In this document: piece by piece, positions 5,168 to 11,315 of the stretch
Numbering within the stretch: the stretch's first letter is position 1
Layout of the letters: each line of letters starts with the position of its first letter
Origin: CAZFAP01 sp964516325
GTDB taxonomy: Bacteria; Auribacterota; JABMQX01
Direction: 5' to 3'
Length of the DNA: 11,315 nt
Assembly (NCBI GenBank): GCA_964516325.1
Contig: CAZFAP010000161.1
Coordinates: forward strand, 1 to 11,315
Translations under genes and position numbers: made by a program
The notes under the pieces: model-generated
Databases searched by the model: none
What the model saw: only the letters and a program-made list of their open reading frames with translations
What the model was told of the DNA's origin: nothing

Positions 5168-7147
5168 ATGGGCGCATATCTGACGCAAATCGCCAGGTAT
5201 CTCCAAACGCAGAGCTGGCAGATCGCCGCGCTGGTTGTGGTGATCGGAGCAACGACATTCGCTCTGAGAAACCGCAGCGCGCACCTGCGGTATTTGCTGT
5301 GGCTTCTCGTCCTGGCGAAGTCTCTGGTGCCGCCCGTGTTGACAGTCCCCGTGGCAGTTTTGCCCGAAAAGCGGTTGGCGCCAAAACCGGTGCCAGCATT
5401 TCCGACAGCGCCGCCTGCTCCGTCGCTGCTGGCGATGGATGAACCCATTCGCGAACCTGGCGAACCAGGGCCGGCGGCTGTGCCATTCTCGGCCCGACCT
5501 GCTGCGGTCTCAGCGAAACGCCCAACCAGAGAACGAGGAGCGGAACTTACCGTCCGGCAATGGCTGGCCGTCGCCTGGCTCGCCGGGGTTGCCCTCTTTA
5601 TCGTCGCCGTTCTGGCAAAAGCCCTGCGAACAACCCTCTGGTTGCGCCGGTCGCGGAAAGCTCTTGCGGTTAGAGCGCGCGAGTCCACGGATAGCGTCTT
5701 TTCGGGGCTGGGCTTGAAGAAGCACCCGAAGGTCTGGCTCGTTGAGGGGATCGGTCAGCCGTTTGTCTGGGGTCTCGTGCGGGGATGCATTTACCTTCCT
5801 GCAAATTTCACGAGACTTTGCAGCGACGAAGACCGCAAGGGCGTGATAGGCCACGAGCTGAGCCACGTGCTGCGATTTGATGCCGGGGTCAATCTCCTTC
5901 AGGTCGTCGCGCAGGCCCTGTACTGGTTCCATCCGCTTGTCTGGTGGGGGAACAGAAGAATCCGCGCCGAGCGCGAGAAGTGCTGCGACGAGATGGCTAT
6001 TGCTCGACTGAACGCATTGCCGAAGGATTACAGCAGGGCAATTGTCGAGACTCTGGCTGCCGAGAGGGAGTCAGCCAACCCCGTACCATCCTTGGCTGTG
6101 GCGGGGCCGTTGAAAAACATTGAAGAAAGGATAAAGACCATCATGAAACCGGGAAAGAAATTCTACAAACGACCGAGCTTGATCGCCGCGGCAGTCACTT
6201 TCGTGTTGGCTGTGGTTACTGTGCCAACCGCCCTTCTGCTGACCGGGTACGGGCAAACCGAACAAGTCGAAACTGAAATATTCCGACTGGGAATTCCCGT
6301 GCCCGGAATTAGCGAGGTGAACGACGGCTCCGCGTTGAAGGCGACCGCCACGCCGGAAGCGCAGGCCCGCGGTGAACGGGACCAAGCAATCAAGTCCTTC
6401 CTCCTCAACAGCGGCGTGCCATGGCCGGAAGGAAGCAACATCGCGTACAATGATAAGACTGGCACGCTCATCGTCACGAACACGCCTACCAACATGATAA
6501 TCATTCGTGAGTTGGTCCGCCTCTGGAGCGCGCCAGCTCATCAGGTCGAGGTGGAGGCGAGGTTTGTCAGGATCCTCCCGACCTTTCGCTTCGGAGGCAC
6601 TCCAGAGGGGCGCCTGCTCTCCTTGCTAATATCCTCGTGGACGGGAACGATGTGCCGTCCCAAAATAGCCCCTGCGGAAGACCCCCGCCGCGATTCGGAT
6701 CAGATGCTCGGCCTCCGCACTATTCTGAGCCAGGGAGACTTCGAATTGATCTGGAGTATCCTGGCGGAGAAAGACTGGTGTGACCTCCTCTTCGCCCCGA
6801 GGCTCACTACGATCGACGGCAACCGCGCCGCGATTGACCACTGGGGCAAGAAGCGGGATGTGGGATTCACCCTCGACTTCACCCCCTCGTTCAGTGCTGA
6901 TGGCAGGATGCTCTCTCTGGCGCTCAGGACGGAGGTTTCGGTTGCTGAGGCCGGCTCCGACGGAGGGGCCGAAGCGGCCACCTTCACTCCTGCGGAGAGC
7001 GTAGGATGCGCCGCGACGGTTCACTTAGGTCATGAAGAGACCGCGGTGCTGGCGGGGTGGATGCCGGACAAGACCGTGGATACCCCAGCTAACAAGCCTA
7101 ACCTGGTTATCTTCATAACAGCGAGGATCATCACCCCACGGTCGTAG
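5168..7147 (+). CDS. BlaR1-like M56 membrane metallopeptidase with C-terminal secretin-like sensor
   Basis: 659 residues from ATG 5168. Membrane helices are predicted at about 18-34, 41-58, 130-150 and 338-359, as in BlaR1. A proline-rich loop (about 60-118) separates helices 2 and 3. The cytosolic protease domain holds QPFVWGLVRGCIYLP near 197-211, the zinc motif HELSH at 229-233 and EKCCDE at 270-275, whose Glu270 fits the third zinc ligand of M56 enzymes. After helix 4, where BlaR1 has a penicillin-binding domain, this protein has a secretin-type module. Residues about 405-452 (FLLNSGVPWPEGSNIAY, then TGTLIVTNTPTN) are N-domain-like. Residues 459-468 (HQVEVEARFV) open the secretin part, LLFAPRLTTIDGNRAAI and FTLDFTPSFSADGRMLSLAL follow, and NLVIFITARII ends it. 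The likely role is to sense an extracytoplasmic signal and destroy the upstream repressor by proteolysis. The ligand is unknown, and a lone secretin module is unlikely to form a secretion pore here. Confidence 0.85.
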   Translation: MGAYLTQIARYLQTQSWQIAALVVVIGATTFALRNRSAHLRYLLWLLVLAKSLVPPVLTVPVAVLPEKRLAPKPVPAFPTAPPAPSLLAMDEPIREPGEPGPAAVPFSARPAAVSAKRPTRERGAELTVRQWLAVAWLAGVALFIVAVLAKALRTTLWLRRSRKALAVRARESTDSVFSGLGLKKHPKVWLVEGIGQPFVWGLVRGCIYLPANFTRLCSDEDRKGVIGHELSHVLRFDAGVNLLQVVAQALYWFHPLVWWGNRRIRAEREKCCDEMAIARLNALPKDYSRAIVETLAAERESANPVPSLAVAGPLKNIEERIKTIMKPGKKFYKRPSLIAAAVTFVLAVVTVPTALLLTGYGQTEQVETEIFRLGIPVPGISEVNDGSALKATATPEAQARGERDQAIKSFLLNSGVPWPEGSNIAYNDKTGTLIVTNTPTNMIIIRELVRLWSAPAHQVEVEARFVRILPTFRFGGTPEGRLLSLLISSWTGTMCRPKIAPAEDPRRDSDQMLGLRTILSQGDFELIWSILAEKDWCDLLFAPRLTTIDGNRAAIDHWGKKRDVGFTLDFTPSFSADGRMLSLALRTEVSVAEAGSDGGAEAATFTPAESVGCAATVHLGHEETAVLAGWMPDKTVDTPANKPNLVIFITARIITPRS

Positions 7148-7194
7148 AGTGACCTCACATGCAAACGGGGAATTTCGCAGCGCCTGGATCGCAC

Positions 7195-7201
7195 AAGGAG
7201 G
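7195..7201 (+). promoter_or_regulatory. Strong Shine-Dalgarno before the truncated ADP-ribosylglycohydrolase
   Basis: AAGGAGG, a perfect anti-Shine-Dalgarno match, lies 9 bases before ATG 7211. It argues that the half gene can be translated, although the sequence may be coincidental at a deletion junction. Confidence 0.55.
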
Positions 7202-7210
7202 CCGATCCCG

Positions 7211-7960
7211 ATGGGGGGGAAATTCGGGCGGCTTACCGCGTACGGCGACGGCATGTACGGCGGGCAGTTCATGGGCGGCATGTACTGCGAGGCGTTCTCT
7301 GAGAAGGACGTGCTCAAGGTGATTGGGGCGGGTCTCCGGTGTATTCCCGAGAAGAGCTACTATCACGAGTGCATCAGCGACGTGCTGAAATGGTATCGGG
7401 AAAATCCGGACGATTGGCAGAAGACGTGGCATGTGATTGAGGAGAAGTGGAACAAAAATCTCGAATACCGCAAGTTCGATCCCGACAGGCATACGACGAG
7501 AAACATCCTGGCGACGATTAACGGCGCCTATGTGGTCATGGGGATGCTCTACGGCAAGGGAGACCCCGACCAGACGATGATCATTTCCATGCGGTGCGGC
7601 CAGGACAACGACTGCAACCCGTCGAACGCCGCGGGGGTGCTCTTTACGACGATGGGACTCAGCAAGGTTCCCGACAAATTCAAGTCCGCTTTGGACCGGA
7701 AACACAAATTCACGAATTCACCCTATGATTTTCCGACGATGGTTGCCGTCTGCGAGAAGCTCGCCCGCGATGCTGTCCTGAAATCCGGCGGGAAGGTCGA
7801 GAAGGACGCTGATGGAGAGGAGGTATTTGTGATCCCCGTGCAGACGCCGAAGCCGAGCGCCCTGGAGCGGTGCTGGGAGCCCGGCCCGACTGCGGGCAGC
7901 CGCTTCACCGACGAGGAAATGGCGAGGATCAAGGTACAACCTCAACTTCAGATAAAGTAA
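7211..7960 (+). CDS. C-terminal half of an ADP-ribosylglycohydrolase-family protein (N-terminally truncated)
   Basis: 249 residues. The sequence matches the second half of ADP-ribosylglycohydrolase (Pfam ADP_ribosyl_GH) proteins of the large secreted PVC type: RLTAYGDGMYGGQFMGGMY at 7-25, the IPEKSYYHECISDVLKWYREN segment from 45, ATINGAYVVMGMLYGKGD at 101-118, and CGQDNDCNPSNAAG at 129-142. Asp132 and Asp134 in the last motif correspond to the second metal-binding pair. Full-length relatives carry a signal peptide and roughly 250 more residues before this point, including the first metal-binding motif; both are absent. In-frame codons between the TAG at 7145-7147 and the ATG at 7211 show no family resemblance, so the loss is real at the DNA level. 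Activity is unlikely without the first metal site. The next gene starts 26 bases after its TAA. It could equally be annotated as a pseudogene. Confidence 0.8.
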   Translation: MGGKFGRLTAYGDGMYGGQFMGGMYCEAFSEKDVLKVIGAGLRCIPEKSYYHECISDVLKWYRENPDDWQKTWHVIEEKWNKNLEYRKFDPDRHTTRNILATINGAYVVMGMLYGKGDPDQTMIISMRCGQDNDCNPSNAAGVLFTTMGLSKVPDKFKSALDRKHKFTNSPYDFPTMVAVCEKLARDAVLKSGGKVEKDADGEEVFVIPVQTPKPSALERCWEPGPTAGSRFTDEEMARIKVQPQLQIK

Positions 7961-7986
7961 GTTCACGTCAAATGAAGGAATACGTC

Positions 7987-10593
7987 ATGGACATACACCT
8001 ATGGGCGGCGCTTTTCTCAGGACTGGCGTTGACTCTCCCCGGCATCGCACACGCGGCGGACACGAAATCGCCTGAACTGAAGAAAATCGAGCGGGGGTCG
8101 CTGGACCCACGCGGAGAGGTCCATATACCGATCGGCATTGCCGACACGGTGGACACGCTCAAGACGTTCGTGGAGTCCGAGGGATGCTTCTCCCCCGGGG
8201 TTGGGAGCTACGGCGTCTATTTCTGGGTCTATGATCCGGAGTCCAGGACGTTCACGGCGCCCACTATGAACGGCATAGCAATCAGGTATGGCCTTACAGA
8301 TGAGGGGTATCTCATCCCCTGGTCGGCATGGAACGCGGGGGACGTTGCGGTGAAGACCGAGGTCTGCGAAGTCCGCCGGAATTCGCCGAAGGGTGAGCTA
8401 TTTGTCGTCGGTGCTCGGGCGCACCTGGCCAACAACGGAAGCGCTCCGCGAAAAGTGTCGCTCTACGTCGCCCTCCGATCGCTCGGACCGGCAGGATGGC
8501 CCGTCAAGGAACTTGCCGTCAGCCCCTCCAGCGATGCGCTGTTGGTGGAGGGGCATCCGGCGATTGTTGCGATGGAGAAACCGACCGCCGCGGGGGTGCT
8601 GGCGACCGACACAATCGGGAAACTGGCGACCGAAGGTCAAATGCCCGAGGAAGGAACCGCCACGTCAGAAAGCGGCGATTGCTCGGGTGCTCTGCGTTTC
8701 GATCTGGCCATCGGCGCCAGCGAGACGAAGACGCTCTCGTTTGTCTGTCCCGTCCTGCCGGGTCGCCGCGCCGTGGGGCACAACTGGGACCGCGTCCATC
8801 CCTGGTTTCAGCTCGACCTTGCCAAGCCAAATCCATCAGAGGGCGGCATTCTTCAAGCCGATCCGGGGCTTGAGTATTATCGCGGTCTTTCCGTGGATCA
8901 ATTATTTCAAGAGGCTGAGTCCTATTGGAAAGAGCTTGTGGGGCCGCCGCCGGTAAAGGCGCCGGACAAGCGATGGGCGGAAGCGACCGCGGCGATCACG
9001 GGGCACATGGCGATGTGCCTGAACGAAGGGGCGCCCGACCTGGTCGTGGTGAGCCTCAACGTTTTCACGCGCGACAGTGTCTATATGACCAACTTTCTTC
9101 AGAAGTCAGGCCATCTCGACCTCGCGAGGCGGTTTATTGACTACTTGCTGGCGCATCCCTTCAGCGGGCGGGTGCAGCCGGAAGCGGACAACCCCGGTCA
9201 GATTCTGTGGATTCTCGGCGAGCAGTGGCGCTTCACACGCGATGAAGAATGGCTCCAGCGAGTCTTTCCGAGCGTCAGGAAACTCGCCGCCCTCATCGCG
9301 TACTACCGCACCACTCCCGGACCCCATTGGGTGGGGGATGACACGATGGACTTCGGGGAGGCATTGCCCGTCGAGAAATGCAAGGAACTCAAGCCCGGCG
9401 CCTGCGACGGTCACAACCCTCGTTACACCGAGGCTTTTGATATAGCGGGCCTGCGTGCGGCTGTAATGTTGGCCCAGGCGACCGCGAATGAAGACGATGC
9501 GAGCCAGTGGAGCAAGCTCGCCGATTCGCTGTTTGAGAAATACGACCAGCAATACGGCGCGAAGCTCGCCGAGGGATACGGCAACTATGCAGTCCTCTGG
9601 CCGTGCCGCCTCTACCCCATCGGCCACGGAGAGGCCCACGAACAGTTCAAGTCGTATGGGATGCGGAAGACCGGCGAGTGGCGATACTTTCCCCTGGCCA
9701 CGGCGCATCAGGGCTTGCTGGCAGGGAATCGCGAAGCCGGCTGCGGCACAATTGCATCGCACCTCGACGAGAAGCAGATGCGTGGATGGTACGCGTTCGA
9801 CGAGGGAGGCCCCAGCGGCGTCGGCGGTTGGCCGCACCTGCGAACGACATGGAGCTGGAACTATCCCAAGCCCAACTGGGCGCCGGTTTCTGCCATGGCC
9901 ATGCCCGACGGCTGGGTGCTGGCGGAGGTGTGGCTGCTCCTGCGAGACTGCGTGCTCTTTGAGGATGGCGACCGGCTGGTGCTTCTCGGTGGAGTTGACC
10001 CGAGCTGGTTCACCGCCAGGGAAGGGATCGCCGTCGAGTCACTGCCGACGTATTTCGGACCGTGTGCCTTCACGTACGCCCCGACGGAAAAGGGCGCCGC
10101 GCTGAGGCTCTCAGGTCCCGCGGCGCCGCCCGGGGGGTTTGTCCTGCGCCTGCCAAAGACCTTGTCGGCGACGGCGACAGTTGACGGAAAGCCACTTCAA
10201 TGGTCCGCGGAGGGGGATGTTCTCATTCCGTCCGGCACGAAGCGAGTTGAGATCGCATTTCCGCAAAGCGGAAAGCAGGCTATAGAAAGGCACACACGTT
10301 CACGTCGGGAGTCAGGAACCTATGGAAAACCGATCCCTGATTATGAGGTCCGCAGGAATTGCGCTGTTCGCCTTGAGTATCGCTGCCTGTCCGTTTTCAG
10401 CTCCAGGAGATGGCCTGAAACCGAATGCACCAACGGACATCCCTCATCTTCGAAAACAAGGAACGGCAACACAGTTGGTCCTGAACGGCAGGCCATTCCG
10501 TATTCTCGGGGGAGAACTGCACAATTCCAGCGCATCGAGTCTCGAGTATATGGAGCCGATGTGGCCGCGGCTCAGTGCGTGCCCCTAACATAA
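7987..10593 (+). CDS. Large exported six-hairpin-type glycosidase with run-on C-terminus
   Basis: ATG 7987 is chosen over ATG 7972 because AAGGA at 7975-7979 sits 7 bases before it. The protein opens with a Sec signal peptide (MDIHLWAALFSGLALTLPG, cleavage near AHA-AD). Residues about 25-310 are beta-rich and resemble an N-terminal beta-sandwich. Residues about 320-640 resemble an (alpha/alpha)6 barrel of the six-hairpin glycosidase superfamily: RWAEATAAITGHMAMC, FTRDSVYMTNFL from 360, DNPGQILWILGEQWRFT, DDTMDFGE from 451, and MPDGWVLAEVWLLLRD from 639. A short beta domain follows (LLGGVDPSWF, LPTYFGPCAFTY). Family resemblance ends at EIAFP, near 10260. The frame then runs to TAA 10591-10593 with about 110 codons of low-complexity Arg/Ser-rich sequence that overlaps the GH35 stub in another frame. 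A one-base shift near 10260 would instead end the protein at TAG 10283-10285. Retaining or inverting GH class and substrate cannot be assigned. Confidence 0.75.
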   Translation: MDIHLWAALFSGLALTLPGIAHAADTKSPELKKIERGSLDPRGEVHIPIGIADTVDTLKTFVESEGCFSPGVGSYGVYFWVYDPESRTFTAPTMNGIAIRYGLTDEGYLIPWSAWNAGDVAVKTEVCEVRRNSPKGELFVVGARAHLANNGSAPRKVSLYVALRSLGPAGWPVKELAVSPSSDALLVEGHPAIVAMEKPTAAGVLATDTIGKLATEGQMPEEGTATSESGDCSGALRFDLAIGASETKTLSFVCPVLPGRRAVGHNWDRVHPWFQLDLAKPNPSEGGILQADPGLEYYRGLSVDQLFQEAESYWKELVGPPPVKAPDKRWAEATAAITGHMAMCLNEGAPDLVVVSLNVFTRDSVYMTNFLQKSGHLDLARRFIDYLLAHPFSGRVQPEADNPGQILWILGEQWRFTRDEEWLQRVFPSVRKLAALIAYYRTTPGPHWVGDDTMDFGEALPVEKCKELKPGACDGHNPRYTEAFDIAGLRAAVMLAQATANEDDASQWSKLADSLFEKYDQQYGAKLAEGYGNYAVLWPCRLYPIGHGEAHEQFKSYGMRKTGEWRYFPLATAHQGLLAGNREAGCGTIASHLDEKQMRGWYAFDEGGPSGVGGWPHLRTTWSWNYPKPNWAPVSAMAMPDGWVLAEVWLLLRDCVLFEDGDRLVLLGGVDPSWFTAREGIAVESLPTYFGPCAFTYAPTEKGAALRLSGPAAPPGGFVLRLPKTLSATATVDGKPLQWSAEGDVLIPSGTKRVEIAFPQSGKQAIERHTRSRRESGTYGKPIPDYEVRRNCAVRLEYRCLSVFSSRRWPETECTNGHPSSSKTRNGNTVGPERQAIPYSRGRTAQFQRIESRVYGADVAAAQCVPLT
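10322..10588 (+). pseudogene. N-terminal lipoprotein stub of a GH35-type beta-galactosidase
   Basis: 88 codons from ATG 10322 (ATG 10343 is an alternative). The signal peptide has a lipobox IAAC at 20-23, so a lipoprotein is expected. Residues 41-86 strongly resemble the opening of bacterial GH35 beta-galactosidases of the DUF5597-containing type: PHLRKQGTATQLVLNGRPF, then ILGGELHNSSASSLEYMEPM and WPRLSA. In full genes this leads into the first strand and helix of the catalytic TIM barrel and on for several hundred residues. Here it ends with CP and TAA 10586-10588, and the following bases show no GH35 sequence in any forward frame. No catalytic Glu is present, so the stub cannot be an enzyme. 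It lies within the run-on of the preceding gene, and ribosome-site candidates (GGGAG 10307-10311, AGGA 10314-10317) are modest. Confidence 0.8.
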
Positions 10594-10665
10594 AATCGGG
10601 AGCCCAACAGCCGTTTTCATGGTCTCCGGGCAGACGCAGTTCATGACAGTCTGCTGTTGAATATC
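10594..10665. other. Spacer between convergent genes, no clear terminator
   Basis: 72 bases separate the GH35 stub and run-on frame from the minus-strand gene. CAGAC at 10631-10635 can pair with a GTCTG about 13 bases later, but the five-base stem has no T-tract on either strand, so a terminator is not called. A deletion or rearrangement junction probably lies at or just before this spacer. Confidence 0.4.
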
Positions 10666-11315
10666 CTACTTCCCAGCGGTGTCCGCCTCGGAACCTGAGA
10701 AGGCATCCAGGCTTTTCTGAGCAGCCTGCGAAATCTCAGGGTCGGCGTCGGCGACCAGTGCCCGCAGGACGGGCGCCGCGGACGCATGGCCGATCCGAGG
10801 CAGGGCCCGGATGGCGGCAATACGAAGCGACTTTTCTCCGCCCTTGGCCGCAGCGAAGAGCGCCGGCAGCGCCCCCGCATCAGCGCGCTCGCCGAGCATC
10901 CAGACAACCAGAATTTGATTGTCTGCTGGCAATCCATTCAGCGCAGAGCTCAGGGCCTCAGTAACGTCGCCGCCAGGCATCTCGAGACTTGCCTGGACGG
11001 CCGCGGAGAACAGAATGTAGTCGTCGCTGCCCAGATGCTGCCTCAGCAACCCAAGGCCCTCTTTCCCGCGAGCAAGGATTGCGCCGCGAAGAGCTCCCGT
11101 TCGCACCTGGTGCGGGGCCTGCATGCCGCGCAATTGGTCGTAAATCTCGATAGCCCGGTCGCGCTGGCCTCTGGCGGCAAGCCCCTCGGCACAACGAAGC
11201 AACCCCTCGCAGAATGCGACCTGATTGCCAGCGGCCACAGTTGGCAGAGCGCGTTGCAGCGCTCTCGCTGCATCCTGGTTGCCGATGCTGCCCAATGCTC
11301 TCGCTGCTGCCTGGG
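10666..11315 (-). CDS. HEAT-repeat domain protein, 3' part (5' end outside window)
   Basis: The frame is open to the right edge; the in-window part is 216 codons ending in TAG at 10666-10668. It is made of Ala/Leu-rich helical pairs typical of HEAT or PBS-lyase-type repeats: QAAARALGSIGNQDAARALQ, VRTGALRGAILARG, VVWMLGERADAGALPALFAA, LRIAAIRALPRIGHASAAPV and a last unit DADPEISQAAQKSLDAFSG. A more TPR-like helical pair (LLRCAEGLAARGQRDRAIEI) lies between. A TTG at 11293-11295 could be read as a start, but the repeat pattern continues upstream of it, so the gene is treated as partial. In PVC bacteria such repeats are often fused to DUF1080 or other secreted enzymatic domains, so the missing part may be catalytic (inference). 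It is convergent with the genes to its left. Confidence 0.85.
   Translation of the reverse strand, partial: QAAARALGSIGNQDAARALQRALPTVAAGNQVAFCEGLLRCAEGLAARGQRDRAIEIYDQLRGMQAPHQVRTGALRGAILARGKEGLGLLRQHLGSDDYILFSAAVQASLEMPGGDVTEALSSALNGLPADNQILVVWMLGERADAGALPALFAAAKGGEKSLRIAAIRALPRIGHASAAPVLRALVADADPEISQAAQKSLDAFSGSEADTAGK

Noticed and set aside
7149..7158. GTGA-CC-TCAC hairpin after the M56 gene as a terminator
   Set aside because: A four-base stem with a two-base loop and no T-tract is too weak.
1..11315. Insertion sequences, CRISPR arrays, integrase or attachment sites
   Set aside because: No transposase or integrase-like protein, regularly spaced repeats or terminal inverted repeats were seen, so the rearrangements cannot be assigned to a named mobile element.

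Overview
The window looks like accessory, carbohydrate-oriented DNA from a PVC-superphylum bacterium (Planctomycetes, Verrucomicrobia, Lentisphaerae or a related candidate phylum). The reasons are the moderately high GC, the many exported sugar-active enzymes with Tat, Sec or lipoprotein signals, a BlaI/MecI-type repressor beside an M56 peptidase whose C-terminus is secretin-like, a secreted-type ADP-ribosylglycohydrolase and a HEAT-repeat protein. This is judged from protein features alone; no marker gene is present.

Layout, left to right. (1) 143-3141, plus strand: an RraA/HMG-aldolase-like protein with a Sec-type signal peptide, then a Tat-exported GHL6-type putative glycoside hydrolase with a beta-galactosidase-trimerisation-like domain. 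(2) 3233-4069: a secreted polysaccharide-lyase-like gene broken by one in-frame UGA at 3920-3922; the same frame carries the family-like C-terminus on to 4069. (3) 4265-4710: two N-terminal-only relics, each with a signal peptide. The first also has an in-frame UAG and the second stops abruptly at the next promoter. (4) 4711-7147: an apparently intact regulatory pair. It has a sigma70-like promoter overlapped by two TACA/TGTA operators, a 123-residue BlaI-type repressor, and a BlaR1-like M56 protease in which the beta-lactam sensor is replaced by a secretin-type module. (5) 7211-7960: the C-terminal half of an ADP-ribosylglycohydrolase. (6) 7987-about 10266: a large secreted six-hairpin-type glycosidase whose frame runs on past its probable end. 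(7) 10322-10588: an N-terminal lipoprotein stub of a GH35-type beta-galactosidase, overlapped by that run-on. (8) 10666-11315, minus strand: the 3' part of a HEAT-repeat protein that continues beyond the window.

The intact genes suggest extracytoplasmic breakdown of complex, probably uronate- or galactose-containing glycans, next to an envelope-sensing protease/repressor switch. The most unusual features are the M56-secretin sensor with its double operator, and the density of broken genes: two in-frame stops at probable tryptophan positions, three 5' stubs, one 3' half gene and one run-on gene. That pattern fits a decaying, rearranged accessory region, although assembly error must be excluded.
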